In this document: in pieces, positions 46,640-55,186 of the stretch
Layout of the letters: each line of letters opens with the position of its first letter
Position numbering within the stretch: the stretch's first letter is position 1
DNA from: Biomaibacter acetigenes
GTDB lineage: Bacteria > Bacillota > Thermosediminibacteria > Thermosediminibacterales > Tepidanaerobacteraceae
DNA: 64,000 nucleotides
Reading direction: 5' to 3'
NCBI RefSeq assembly: GCF_003691585.1
Contig: NZ_CP033169.1
Location: forward strand, 2,604,001-2,668,000
Notes under the pieces: generated by a model
Told to the model about the DNA's origin: nothing
Seen by the model: the letters and a program-made list of their open reading frames with translations, nothing else
The model's database searches: none
Program-made: the position numbers and the translations under genes

Positions 46640-47061
46640 TTCGCAGTGGCCGAGCCAAGACTGCCGGAGGATCCTTCATCCGGGTTTTCCGGCAGTCGGC
46701 CAAAGGTCGGTACCGGGTCTTGAGGCTCGGTACCGGCCGGCGGGCAGAGTGCTATGCGTCTTGTAAGGCTTCGTGGCAGCCCGAACTGTTGTCACGGGGT
46801 CAAAAAAGAGGCGTAGCATTCGAGCTAAGATCATCCTGGGTTCCGCAGATTTTACAATATGGAGTATTTTTATAATACTTATATTGTAATAATTGGAGGT
46901 CTGCGGCAGTCGAGAGATTGCCGCAGGTTTCTAAGGTACTCAGGATGGTCGAGCACAGGTTGCTGTGAGTTCCGTAATGGTCTATTGCAGCCGAAAGGTT
47001 GCAGTGGGCTATGCAGGGATTCATGGCAGCTGCAGCGCAGGTCACTGCGGGCTCTTTTTTT
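46640..47061 (+). ncRNA. Candidate large structured RNA
   Basis: The region is packed with inverted repeats: GACTGCCGGA/TCCGGCAGTC (46659-46697), an 11-bp stem around GGTCGGTACCG (46707-46739), TTACAATAT/ATATTGTAA (46851-46890) and CTGCGGCA/TGCCGCAG (46901-46926). It then has three ~41-nt imperfect units each with a YCGAR...GRTTGC motif. It ends in CGCAG-GTCA-CTGCG and seven T. No protein family fits on either strand. The gap 46370-46640 is AT-rich with no gene and may hold its promoter. Confidence 0.5.
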
Positions 47062-47064
47062 ATA

Positions 47065-47087
47065 AAAAAGCCGGGGATTACCCCCGG
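47065..47087 (-). terminator. Intrinsic terminator of the dehydrogenase operon
   Basis: On the minus strand CCGGGGG-TAAT-CCCCGG is followed by CTTTTTTATA, downstream of the last operon gene. Confidence 0.85.
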
Positions 47088-47134
47088 TGGAATTGTCTGA
47101 ATGTTGAATAAGTGAATAAGTGAGTGCCTGGCAC

Positions 47135-48280
47135 CTACACTACTGACGGTTCGAATATGAGTTCTCCTCTCTTGAATCTTCCCACATCCAGCTTGTCGAT
47201 GGGCAGGGTGGTGGGGAGGCCCAGGATGTATTCGGCCATGAGCTGTCCGGTGATGGGGCCGAACATGAAGCCGTGGCCGGAAAATCCGGTGGCAAGGTAA
47301 ACTCCTTCCACTTCTTCGGCCTTGCCCAGGATGGGCTGGGCATCCGGAGACATCTCGTAAAGGCCTGCCCACTGGCGCACTACGCGCACATTTTTCATGT
47401 AGGGCAGATAGCGAGTGGCCTTCCTGCACATGGTCTCCACGAAATCCCAGGTGGATGAAATGTTATAAGTCTCATGCTCCGCCGGGCCGAAGCCCATGAT
47501 GAATTCTCCTCCGGGCTCCTGCTGCAGGTAGATATTTCCGGCAAAGGACATGAGCATGGGGCCCAGGATGGGATTTACGGGTTCGGTCACCAGAATCTGG
47601 TGGCGCTCGGGCCTTACCGGCACGTCACAGCCCGCCAGTTCGCCCACGTGTTTGGACCAGGCTCCGGCGGCTATGACTATCTTGTCGGTGGAGATATAGC
47701 CTTTATTTGTCTGAACACCTTTTACCCGGCCTTCCACTACATCAATGCCGGTAGCTTCGGTATAGGTGTATATTTCTGCTCCATGCCTTCTGGCGGCTTC
47801 GGCGTAGGCCTGCATGGTCTTAAAGGGATTGGCGTGGCCGTCTTTATGGCAGAAGGTGCAGGCCAGGATTCCTTCTATGTTTAGTTCAGGAACGATGTCC
47901 AGAGCTTCCCGGGGGGTCAACATCACCGAGGGTATCCCCATGCTGTGTTGAAGCTCGATGTTTTTCTTGAACTGTTCCACTTCTTTTTCGGTGATGGCCA
48001 TCATCAGGTATCCGCCCTGCTTGAATTCGATATCATCCTCAAAGTCCAGGATTTCATTGAGGTTCTCGAATATCTCGCAGGTGGCTTTGCCGAGGGCGCA
48101 GTTCATCTCGGTACCCCACTGTTGCCTTACTCCCGCCCCGCAGCGCCCGGTGGAGCCGCTGAACAGGTAACTTTTTTCAAGGACTACGACATCTCTCATG
48201 CCCATGGATGCCAGATTAAAGGCTATCGACAGGCCGGAGATCCCGCCGCCTATTATAACCACCTCAGCTGTTTTCTTCAT
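47135..48280 (-). CDS. FAD-dependent amine/imino-acid oxidoreductase (DAO family, HcnC/SoxB-like)
   Basis: A 381-residue protein with the FAD-binding VVIIGGGISGLSIAFNLASM, the sarcosine-oxidase-like GSTGRCGAGVRQQWGT and the C-terminal VYLATGFSGHGFMFGPITGQ. It is the substrate-oxidising subunit of a multi-subunit dye-linked dehydrogenase, similar in layout to glycine oxidase/HcnC and proline or opine dehydrogenase beta subunits. It overlaps the BFD-like gene by 17 bases. The substrate (proline, sarcosine, opine or a D-amino acid) cannot be told. Confidence 0.85.
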   Translation of the reverse strand: MKKTAEVVIIGGGISGLSIAFNLASMGMRDVVVLEKSYLFSGSTGRCGAGVRQQWGTEMNCALGKATCEIFENLNEILDFEDDIEFKQGGYLMMAITEKEVEQFKKNIELQHSMGIPSVMLTPREALDIVPELNIEGILACTFCHKDGHANPFKTMQAYAEAARRHGAEIYTYTEATGIDVVEGRVKGVQTNKGYISTDKIVIAAGAWSKHVGELAGCDVPVRPERHQILVTEPVNPILGPMLMSFAGNIYLQQEPGGEFIMGFGPAEHETYNISSTWDFVETMCRKATRYLPYMKNVRVVRQWAGLYEMSPDAQPILGKAEEVEGVYLATGFSGHGFMFGPITGQLMAEYILGLPTTLPIDKLDVGRFKRGELIFEPSVV

Positions 48281-48551
48281 CTTCTATCCCTCCCAGTATC
48301 ACCGACATTTTTACATTTTTCACCGGGGGCCGGAAAGTGGTTACCTTTATATCATTGGGATGAGTGTTGGTGGCTTTTGCCAGCTCCGCCAGCAGCAGAG
48401 TCCTGCATGTGCGGCCCTGGCACTGCCCCATGCCGCACCGGGTGATGCGTTTAATCTCATCCATGGAGGTATAACCTTTCTCAATGACGGCTTCGATATC
48501 TTCCAGGGTCACATCCTCACAACGGCATATTATAGTTTTGCTTTTCGTCAT
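48264..48551 (-). CDS. BFD-like [2Fe-2S] protein
   Basis: A 95-residue protein with the bacterioferritin-associated-ferredoxin-type motif IICRCEDVT (C-x-C) and RCGMGQCQGRTC (C-x4-C), four Cys for a [2Fe-2S] cluster. In related dehydrogenases this domain links the FAD subunits electronically. Overlaps neighbours on both sides, so clearly co-translated. Confidence 0.88.
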   Translation of the reverse strand: MTKSKTIICRCEDVTLEDIEAVIEKGYTSMDEIKRITRCGMGQCQGRTCRTLLLAELAKATNTHPNDIKVTTFRPPVKNVKMSVILGGIEDEENS

Positions 48552-49045
48552 CTCACATCGCCCCCTACCTTTATGTTCCTTACAACCATTGAAAGCTCTT
48601 TCGGAACTGCCACGGTGATGACCGGGGTCCTGTCTTCATATTTTCCGTTTCTAACTTTCAACACTTTGCCTTTGCCTACTTTTTTTCCGCTGCGATCTAA
48701 TAAATCCACTTCTTCCCCCTCATGGGGAAGTGGCAAAAACTCGAATGGAAGCGAAACGGTGGCCTGAGTTTCGGAATAGGTCTCGTCTATGACAAATATG
48801 GCAAGACCCGGGCACTTGCTTATACACAGGCCGCATCCATTGCAGTTGTCGAAATTCACGGACGGGAGGTCATTGATATCCTCAAATTTTTGAATGGCTC
48901 CATGTTTGCAGGCTGTATAGCAGGGGTTACACGGTATCTTCTGAAAACACTCTATCATCACCACCGGGCCCTTTCTCCGCCTCTCTTCCGGCGGAATTCT
49001 TGTGGCCAGGTCTTCGGTGGTGGGAATTCCTTTTGTGCAGAGCAT
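48548..49045 (-). CDS. 4Fe-4S ferredoxin-type subunit
   Basis: A 165-residue protein. It has two cluster motifs, CFQKIPCNPCYTACKHGAI and CNGCGLCISKCPGLAI, followed by a beta-rich C-terminal domain (VDLLDRSGKKVGKGKVLKVR). It probably carries electrons from the flavoproteins of this operon to ferredoxin or the membrane. Four-base overlap with the BFD-like gene. Confidence 0.87.
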   Translation of the reverse strand: MLCTKGIPTTEDLATRIPPEERRRKGPVVMIECFQKIPCNPCYTACKHGAIQKFEDINDLPSVNFDNCNGCGLCISKCPGLAIFVIDETYSETQATVSLPFEFLPLPHEGEEVDLLDRSGKKVGKGKVLKVRNGKYEDRTPVITVAVPKELSMVVRNIKVGGDVR

Positions 49046-49068
49046 TCTTTTTCCCTCCTTGATACTAA

Positions 49069-50160
49069 TTATGATACTAATTGAGCCAGACCCTGTCTAA
49101 TCTTTTCACCCACAGGACCCGAGCGCAGGCTTTCAAGCTGTTCCAGGGCTTCCCGCCTTTTTTCATTAAATGTGCCGTTGTCGTATCCCAGGCTCTTGGC
49201 GGCATTGAGGCCTGCCAGTCTGCCTTCTATCATGGCGCTGCTGGCCTCTTCTACGCCAGCCACATCGCCGGCCACATACACACCGGGTACGGTGGTTTCC
49301 ATGTTTTCATTTCTGAGGGCTACGTGTCCTCCCAGCTGCGGTACATATTTCATCTTACATCCCGCCTGCCACAATATCTCCGCCAGCGGGGAAAGCCCCA
49401 CGGAAATGCATATTACATCTACTTTTAACACCTTTTCGGTCCCCGGTATGGGCTGCCATTTGTTATCTACCTGCCAGATAACGGCTCTTTCCAGGGCTCC
49501 GGTAAGTTCATTGGCATAGGCTGCCTTTACGGTATAGGACGTCATGATGGGCACTCCCAGGCGGGCCACTTTGGAGGCATGGACCCAGTATCCTCCGATG
49601 TTGGGAGCGGCATCGATGATGGCCTTTACATTGACTCCCGCCTGCATGAGCTGGTAGCTCACTATTAGGCCGATGTTTCCGGCCCCCACCATGAGAACAT
49701 TGTCCCCGGGAACCACACCGTGCTCGTTCATAAGGGTCTGTACCGCTCCGGCGCCGTATATGCCGGGCAAGTCGTTATTTTCAAAGGGCAGGAATTTCTC
49801 CGAGGCGCCGGTGGCCACTATCACTTTTTCGGGTTTTATTTTCACAAAGGTCTTTTCCTCAACTTCTACGCCCAGAACTCCGTCATCGGGGTAATACCCT
49901 ATGACCGTGGAATCCAGCATGGTTTCAATCCTGGGGTTTTTGAGCACTTCGGCGGAGAGGATTTTTCCTATGTCTATACCTCTTATGGAAGCATATTCCT
50001 TTTCTGAACCGAAGAACATATGGGTCTGTTTCACCAGCTGGCCGCCCAGCCTGGAATTCCTGTCAATGAGGGTTACCCTGGCGCCCATTTCGGCAGCGGC
50101 CAGAGAAGCCATAAGCCCTGCAGGCCCTCCCCCAATAACCGCTATCTCGGTTTTCTTCAT
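49069..50160 (-). CDS. NAD(P)/FAD-dependent oxidoreductase (HcnB-like subunit)
   Basis: A 363-residue pyridine-nucleotide-disulphide-reductase-fold protein. FAD motif EIAVIGGGPAGLMASLAAAE, VIVATGASEKFLPF, second dinucleotide motif NVLMVGAGNIGLIVSYQL and VYVAGDVAGVEEASSAMIEG. It is the electron-transfer subunit that pairs with the DAO-type subunit at the other end of the operon. Overlaps the small [2Fe-2S] gene by four bases. Confidence 0.88.
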   Translation of the reverse strand: MKKTEIAVIGGGPAGLMASLAAAEMGARVTLIDRNSRLGGQLVKQTHMFFGSEKEYASIRGIDIGKILSAEVLKNPRIETMLDSTVIGYYPDDGVLGVEVEEKTFVKIKPEKVIVATGASEKFLPFENNDLPGIYGAGAVQTLMNEHGVVPGDNVLMVGAGNIGLIVSYQLMQAGVNVKAIIDAAPNIGGYWVHASKVARLGVPIMTSYTVKAAYANELTGALERAVIWQVDNKWQPIPGTEKVLKVDVICISVGLSPLAEILWQAGCKMKYVPQLGGHVALRNENMETTVPGVYVAGDVAGVEEASSAMIEGRLAGLNAAKSLGYDNGTFNEKRREALEQLESLRSGPVGEKIRQGLAQLVS

Positions 50161-50462
50161 TTGATATCACCTCTTCCCTTTTGTGTTTCCACAACCATGC
50201 CTTCCCGGAGTTTTTCGGTGCAGACCCTGACATTGGGCTCACCGTTTACCGTCATAAGACAGGATGAGCAGTTCCCAATGGCGCAGTAAAATCCCCTGGC
50301 TCTATGAAGGTGTTTGCTGTAGCTTAAAACCCTCACGCCGTTGTCGTGGAGGGCTGCAGCTATGGGTTCTCCTTCGTATCCTTTCATTTTCTTGCCATCG
50401 AAAGTAAATTCTACTTCCCGGCCCCTTTCAAAAGAAAGAATGGGGTGTTTTACTATTCGCAT
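50157..50462 (-). CDS. [2Fe-2S] ferredoxin-fold subunit (HcnA/SoxA N-terminal-like)
   Basis: A 101-residue protein with VEFTFDGKKMKGYEGEPIAA (ferredoxin beta-grasp) and YCAIGNCSSCLMTVNG...CTEKL cluster Cys. It corresponds to the N-terminal [2Fe-2S] domain of sarcosine oxidase alpha or HcnA, here a separate protein. First gene of the operon, preceded by a palindromic site at 50501-50524. Confidence 0.86.
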   Translation of the reverse strand: MRIVKHPILSFERGREVEFTFDGKKMKGYEGEPIAAALHDNGVRVLSYSKHLHRARGFYCAIGNCSSCLMTVNGEPNVRVCTEKLREGMVVETQKGRGDIK

Positions 50463-50500
50463 TTTTGTCCCTCCTTTGTAATTTCAAGAAATATACAATA

Positions 50501-50524
50501 GTGAGATATTTGGAAATATATCAC
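50501..50524. promoter_or_regulatory. Candidate operator of the dehydrogenase operon
   Basis: GTGAGATATTT-GG-AAATATATCAC is a 24-bp near-perfect inverted repeat (10 of 11 positions) 39 bases upstream of the first operon gene. The adjacent GntR-family regulator is the natural candidate to bind it. A second small palindrome, ATTTC-AA-GAAAT, lies at 50481. Confidence 0.5.
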
Positions 50525-50651
50525 TCCCTTCCTGAAGTTTATAAATAATACATCCCCCCTTCACTGGAATATTCCTCCTCAGTATTGGTCAGATTGTGAA
50601 TATTGTCACTTTTTATAAGAGCGGCTTTGCCGCAGCTTGATTCCGAGTTCA

Positions 50652-51368
50652 TTACTGCATCAGCTTTTTCTTCAGGATATCCCGGCGCAGGCTTTCCATG
50701 TGCAGCGACATTTTATAGGCCGCATCGTCGCCGTTTCTCCCCACTATGGCTCTTACTATGTCACTGTGCTGCTCGCACAGCACGATCCAGTCGTCATAAT
50801 CCAGGATGGCTTTTTCCCGCAAGTCCTTTGTGAGGCTGAGCATTAAACTCACCATTTCCCTGAGCATGAAGTTGTGGGCCATCTCCGCCAGCGCCATGTG
50901 AAATGCCAGGTCCCGGTCCTTTTCCCTGTATTCCACGAGATTTTTCCTGTTCCCGTGGAATTCCTCATTAAGTGCCAGGAGATTTTCTATCTCCTGGTCG
51001 GTAGCCCTTTCCGCAGCAAGCCTGGCTACCTTAACCTCCACGATTTCCCTGGCTTCCACTACATCCACCAGGGCGAACCTTTCCAGGGCCATTGATGTGC
51101 TTCCATTAAGCTGAAAACCGCTGACCTTTCTCAGGTACCGTCCGCCGCCTGGCTTGCTCTCTACAAGGCCGCGGGATTCCAGCACTCTGAAGGCTTCCCG
51201 GAGAACCGCCCTGCTCACCCCGAGTTTTTCCATGAGCTCCCTTTCCGAAGGAAACTTGTCTCCGGGCTGTATTTCCCCACGGTCTACCATCTGTTTGATC
51301 TGCTCGATGATAGTCTCATAAAGCCTGACATTCTTTACTTTCTGGAAATCCATTCTTATGGCCTCCAT
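50652..51368 (-). CDS. FadR-subfamily GntR transcription regulator
   Basis: A 238-residue regulator. The N-terminal winged helix spans residues 10-75 (IIEQIKQMVDRGEIQPGDKF, ELMEKLGVSRAVLREAFRVL, VESKPGGGRYL) and the C-terminal all-helical FCD ligand domain includes EAREIVEVKVARLAAERATD and a late RAIVGRNGDDAAYKMSLHME. Next to and divergent in function from the catabolic operon it most likely controls, responding to the substrate or a product. Confidence 0.9.
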   Translation of the reverse strand: MEAIRMDFQKVKNVRLYETIIEQIKQMVDRGEIQPGDKFPSERELMEKLGVSRAVLREAFRVLESRGLVESKPGGGRYLRKVSGFQLNGSTSMALERFALVDVVEAREIVEVKVARLAAERATDQEIENLLALNEEFHGNRKNLVEYREKDRDLAFHMALAEMAHNFMLREMVSLMLSLTKDLREKAILDYDDWIVLCEQHSDIVRAIVGRNGDDAAYKMSLHMESLRRDILKKKLMQ

Positions 51369-51569
51369 ATCCGGGCTACTGAGTAACCCACTTTTATATA
51401 TATTTCGATATTTTTTTCGGAATTCCTTTTAATCTATAAACTTTTATTTAAATTTTTTTATGATTTTTGGCCTCCGGCAGCGGACTTTGTTTCCAAACGA
51501 CTCAGCCTTGTTTTATATTGTTGGCTGTGCTAACATATACATATAGTCTTGTGGAACGGGTGATGCTAT

Positions 51570-53456
51570 ATGGCTATACTTTCTGTATCAAACCTTGGAA
51601 AAAGCTTTGGAACGGATACAATACTCCAGAATGTGAGTTTTTTAATAGAGGAAAGGGATAAAATAGGGCTGGTAGGTTTGAACGGGGCCGGCAAGTCCAC
51701 CCTCCTGAAGATTCTCGCAGGCAGAATGCCTTATGACACCGGCACCATATCGGTTTCCAAAGGAACTACTATAGGTTACATGGCCCAGGATATAAGGTCC
51801 GAGGGTTTCGAGACCGTGGGCGATGCGCTGGAATCCGTATTTGAGACACTGTGGGAACAGGAGAGGCAGCTTCGGGACCTGGAAAAGCAGATGTCTCTGC
51901 CGGAGGTCTACAGCGACGAAGATGCCCTTCACCGCCTCATGGAAAGGTATTCGGCCCTGTCGGAAGCCTTTAAAAGCAGCGGAGGCTATGAGATCGAAAG
52001 CCGCATCCGCGGGGTGTTAAAAGGCCTAGGGTTCGAAGACCCTGCCACCCCTCTTGACACCTTAAGCGGCGGCCAGAAGACCCGCCTGGCCCTGGGGCGG
52101 CTGCTACTGGAATCCCCGCAGCTCCTGTTGCTGGATGAACCTACCAACTATCTTGATATGGAATCCCTGCAGTGGCTGGAAGGATTTTTAAAGGACTATC
52201 CCGGGGCGGTGCTGGTGGTGTCCCATGACAGGTATTTTCTGGACCGGATGGCCACAAGAATCTTTGAGCTGGAAAACTGCCGCCTGACCGTATATTCCGG
52301 AAATTATTCCGAATTTATAAAGAAGAAGGAGACAAATCTCGCCATAGAACAGAAGCATGAAATTCTCAGGCAAAAAGAAGCCGAACGTCTGAAAAAGAGC
52401 ATCCAGAACTTCATATCCCACAGGAATTTTGTTCAGGCCGAGACCCGCCGCAGGATGCTGGAGGACCTTCTGCCAAAATCCACATCTGAAAAGGCCGGTA
52501 AGGATCTCTTTAAGGTCAGGTTCAATATGCGGCAAACTAGCGGCAGAGAGGTGCTTACGATCTGCGACCTGGAATTTTCATACGGCAACAAGCTCATCCT
52601 GAGTTCCGTGAACCTCCGGGTGTTCCGCGGAGAGCGCATCGGAATCATCGGGCCCAACGGCATAGGAAAATCCACCCTGCTGAAAATTCTGGCGGGAGAA
52701 CTGGAGCCTGATGATGGAAGCGTGTATTTTGGCCACAAGGTGCAGCCGGTATTTTTTGCCCAGGAGCAGGAAGACCTTTCTCCGGATTCCACGGTGCTTT
52801 CGGAGGTATGGAGTGCGGCACCGGGGCTTTCAATGACCCAGGTACGCTCTTTTCTTGGAAGTATGCTGTTTTCCGGCGAGGATGTAGAAAAGCCCATAGG
52901 GGTGTTGAGCGGTGGGGAAAAGAGCAGGGTGGCTCTGGCAAAGGCCATCCTGCAGGGAGCTAATTTACTTTTGCTGGATGAACCTACAAATCATCTGGAC
53001 ATAATATCAAAGGAAAAACTTGAACAGGCCCTCCTGGAATTTGACGGCACCATCATAGCCGTTTCCCATGATAGATATTTTCTTTCCAAAATAGCCACCC
53101 GCATATGGGAATTCACCTCCAGCGGCATCCGGGATTTTGACGGGGATTTCAATTATTACCTGGAGAAGAAACGGGAAACAGAAAAACCTGAAGAACCACA
53201 GTTTGTAGGAAACAAGACCCAGCAGCGAAAGGCCAGGATGCAGGAGAAGAAAAGGCGGGAGGAACAGAGGCAGGAAGAGATGAGGTTAAAACAGATAGAG
53301 CAGGATATACAGGCCCTGGAAAGGGAGATGGAGGAGCTGGAGCACCTGCTCTGCCTGCCGGAAGTTTACGGCAATCCCGAAAGGGCAAGAGAGGTAAATG
53401 CCCGCTACAGGGCTGTGATGGCTGAGCTAGAAGAGCTTTACGAGAATCTGGGGTAG
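51570..53456 (+). CDS. ABC-F family ATP-binding protein
   Basis: A 628-residue soluble protein with two ABC ATPase domains. The first has Walker A GLNGAGKST (36-44), LSGGQKTRLALGRLL and LLLLDEPTNYLD. The second has GPNGIGKST, LSGGEKSRVALAKAI and LLLLDEPTNHLD. A charged linker joins them and a C-terminal coiled coil follows (residues ~545-628). ABC-F proteins act on the ribosome, not in transport. Resembles YdiF/YfmM-like housekeeping members rather than antibiotic-resistance ones. Confidence 0.9.
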   Translation: MAILSVSNLGKSFGTDTILQNVSFLIEERDKIGLVGLNGAGKSTLLKILAGRMPYDTGTISVSKGTTIGYMAQDIRSEGFETVGDALESVFETLWEQERQLRDLEKQMSLPEVYSDEDALHRLMERYSALSEAFKSSGGYEIESRIRGVLKGLGFEDPATPLDTLSGGQKTRLALGRLLLESPQLLLLDEPTNYLDMESLQWLEGFLKDYPGAVLVVSHDRYFLDRMATRIFELENCRLTVYSGNYSEFIKKKETNLAIEQKHEILRQKEAERLKKSIQNFISHRNFVQAETRRRMLEDLLPKSTSEKAGKDLFKVRFNMRQTSGREVLTICDLEFSYGNKLILSSVNLRVFRGERIGIIGPNGIGKSTLLKILAGELEPDDGSVYFGHKVQPVFFAQEQEDLSPDSTVLSEVWSAAPGLSMTQVRSFLGSMLFSGEDVEKPIGVLSGGEKSRVALAKAILQGANLLLLDEPTNHLDIISKEKLEQALLEFDGTIIAVSHDRYFLSKIATRIWEFTSSGIRDFDGDFNYYLEKKRETEKPEEPQFVGNKTQQRKARMQEKKRREEQRQEEMRLKQIEQDIQALEREMEELEHLLCLPEVYGNPERAREVNARYRAVMAELEELYENLG

Positions 53457-53513
53457 GTGAGTCAGGGGAAAGTGAGTCAGGGGACGGTTCTCTGACTCAT
53501 CCCCTGACTCACT
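53457..53513. repeat. REP-like palindrome, copy 5
   Basis: GTGAGTCAGGGGAAAGTGAG then GGGGACGGTTCTCTGACTCA and GTCCCCTGACTCAC-like end. It lies between the ABC-F gene and tsaD. Confidence 0.88.
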
Positions 53514-53544
53514 GAACCAAACTGAAATAAGGAGCGGAATCGGA

Positions 53545-54555
53545 TTGGCTGAAGATTTTTTGACACTGGGCATAGAAACATCATGCGACGAGACTTCGGC
53601 GGCGGTAGTAAGGGGCGGCCGAAAGGTGCTCTCCAATGCTATTTTTTCCCAGATAAAGTGGCATGAAAAATTCGGCGGGGTGGTGCCCGAGATAGCGTCC
53701 CGAAAACATCTGGAAGCCATATGCCATGTGGTTCAGAAGGCTCTGGAAGATGCCGGGGTAGGATTTCGAGACCTGGACCTGGTGGCGGTGACCTGCGGTC
53801 CGGGACTGGTGGGAGCTCTGCTGGTGGGAGTATCATACGCGAAGGGATTGTCTTACACCTTAAAAAAGCCCATCATTGGGATAAATCACATCGAGGGACA
53901 TATCTTTGCCAACTTTCTGGAAAGCGATCTGGAGCCGCCATTTCTCTGCCTGGTGGTTTCGGGAGGACACTCCCATATTGTATATGTCAGGGATTACGGT
54001 AAATATGAAGTTATGGGGAGGACGGTGGATGACGCCGCCGGGGAGGCTTTTGACAAGACAGCCCGGGCCCTGGGGCTGGGGTATCCCGGGGGGCCGCTTA
54101 TCGACAGAGCCGCAAGATGCGGCAATGAAAACGCCATTTCCTTCCCGGTGGCCCATGTCAGGGGAGAGGACCTCAGTTTCAGTTTCAGCGGTATAAAATC
54201 GGCGGTGCTCAATTACCTGAACCAGAGAAGACAGAAGAATCTTCAGGTGGTGGTGGAAGATGTGGCGGCCAGCTTTCAAAAGGCTGTGGTGGATGCGCTG
54301 GTGGAAAACACCCTTAAGGCTGCCCACATAAAAAAGGTAGAGACCATCGCTCTGGCGGGAGGAGTGGCGGCCAACAGCAAACTGAGGGAAGAGCTGGTGA
54401 AACGAGCGGGAAAGGACTTTAAAGTCCATTTTCCTCCCATGGTGATGTGCACCGACAATGCCGCCATGATAGCCTGTGCGGGTTACTATAGGTATAAAGA
54501 CGGGTTTCGATCGGACATGGCCCTAAATGCTCATGCGACCTTGAACCTATTTTAA
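53545..54555 (+). CDS. tsaD: tRNA N6-threonylcarbamoyltransferase TsaD
   Basis: A 336-residue ASKHA-fold protein: [15 protein letters not shown], the metal-binding [23 protein letters not shown] and [16 protein letters not shown]. It transfers the threonylcarbamoyl group to A37 of ANN-decoding tRNAs, with TsaB and TsaE encoded nearby on the other strand. TTG start after AGGAGCGG. Essential in most bacteria. Confidence 0.95.
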   Translation: MAEDFLTLGIETSCDETSAAVVRGGRKVLSNAIFSQIKWHEKFGGVVPEIASRKHLEAICHVVQKALEDAGVGFRDLDLVAVTCGPGLVGALLVGVSYAKGLSYTLKKPIIGINHIEGHIFANFLESDLEPPFLCLVVSGGHSHIVYVRDYGKYEVMGRTVDDAAGEAFDKTARALGLGYPGGPLIDRAARCGNENAISFPVAHVRGEDLSFSFSGIKSAVLNYLNQRRQKNLQVVVEDVAASFQKAVVDALVENTLKAAHIKKVETIALAGGVAANSKLREELVKRAGKDFKVHFPPMVMCTDNAAMIACAGYYRYKDGFRSDMALNAHATLNLF

Positions 54556-54557
54556 AC

Positions 54558-54661
54558 TTGTGGATAAGTGGATTTTTCTTCTGGGGATATTGTGGAAAAC
54601 TTACGGACAAAGTATTATTTTTGAGGGTTTTCTGTGGATAAGTCTGTGGATATGTGGATAA
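54558..54661 (+). promoter_or_regulatory. Cluster of DnaA-box-like sites
   Basis: Three exact TGTGGATAA boxes (54559-54567, 54633-54641, 54653-54661) and two near matches (TGTGGAAAA at 54591, TGTGGATAT at 54645) lie in 104 bases, all in the same direction, in the intergenic space between convergent tsaD and rimI. Confidence 0.7.
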
Positions 54662-54696
54662 ATACTTATTTTCCCATAAAAGGAGCAATAAACAAA

Positions 54697-54722
54697 AATC
54701 CCTGTTTTCCGAAAAACAGGGT
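54697..54722 (-). terminator. Bidirectional terminator
   Basis: CCCTGTTTT-TCCG-AAAAACAGGG with flanking A and T runs serves the convergent tsaD and rimI genes. Confidence 0.8.
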
Positions 54723-55186
54723 CAGATTAAATCCAGCCACATGATTACCGCGTCTTCTTTGTTGTCAATATAGTATCCCCGGCGGATGCCGCGGGGTTCA
54801 AAACCGAGCTTTGAATACAGGTTTTGAGCCACATAGTTGCTTTTCCTAACTTCCAGGGTCATCTTGTCGGCGCCGTGTTTTTTTGCAATGGCCATAAGGC
54901 TCCTCATGATAAGTTCTCCGATACCTTCACCACGGTATTCGGGCAATACGCCCACATTGGTCACATGGGCTTCATTGAGCACTATCCACATGCCTCCGTA
55001 ACCCACGGTTTTTCCATCGACTTTTGCAACGATATAGTGGGAAAACTGGTTGTCTTTCAGTTCACAGGTAAAGGCATACCGGGACCAGGGAGTGGTGAAG
55101 CACCGCTGTTCTATTTCCATCACATCGTCCAGGTCTTTCATCTTCATTATTTCAATTGTCACATCTTCCGGTGCGCGCTCTTCCAT
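54722..55186 (-). CDS. rimI: Ribosomal-protein alanine N-acetyltransferase RimI
   Basis: A 154-residue GNAT acetyltransferase: EIEQRCFTTPWSRYAF, GGMWIVLNEAHVTNVGVLPE, the acetyl-CoA loop YRGEGIGELIMRSLM and VRKSNYVAQNLYSKLGF. RimI acetylates the N-terminus of ribosomal protein S18 in E. coli. Overlaps tsaB by 35 bases in the classical tsaE-tsaB-rimI operon. Confidence 0.9.
   Translation of the reverse strand: MEERAPEDVTIEIMKMKDLDDVMEIEQRCFTTPWSRYAFTCELKDNQFSHYIVAKVDGKTVGYGGMWIVLNEAHVTNVGVLPEYRGEGIGELIMRSLMAIAKKHGADKMTLEVRKSNYVAQNLYSKLGFEPRGIRRGYYIDNKEDAVIMWLDLI

Noticed and set aside
46640-47061. Known riboswitch or OLE/6S/tmRNA
   Set aside because: None of the conserved cores I know for these classes can be found on either strand.
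46800-47429. 209-codon minus-strand open frame over the structured region
   Set aside because: Half is out-of-frame antisense-like reading of the dehydrogenase gene; the other half translates hairpin repeats; there is no start site that fits.
54558-54661. Chromosomal origin of replication
   Set aside because: No dnaA, dnaN, recF or AT-rich unwinding element is present; only the box cluster is seen.
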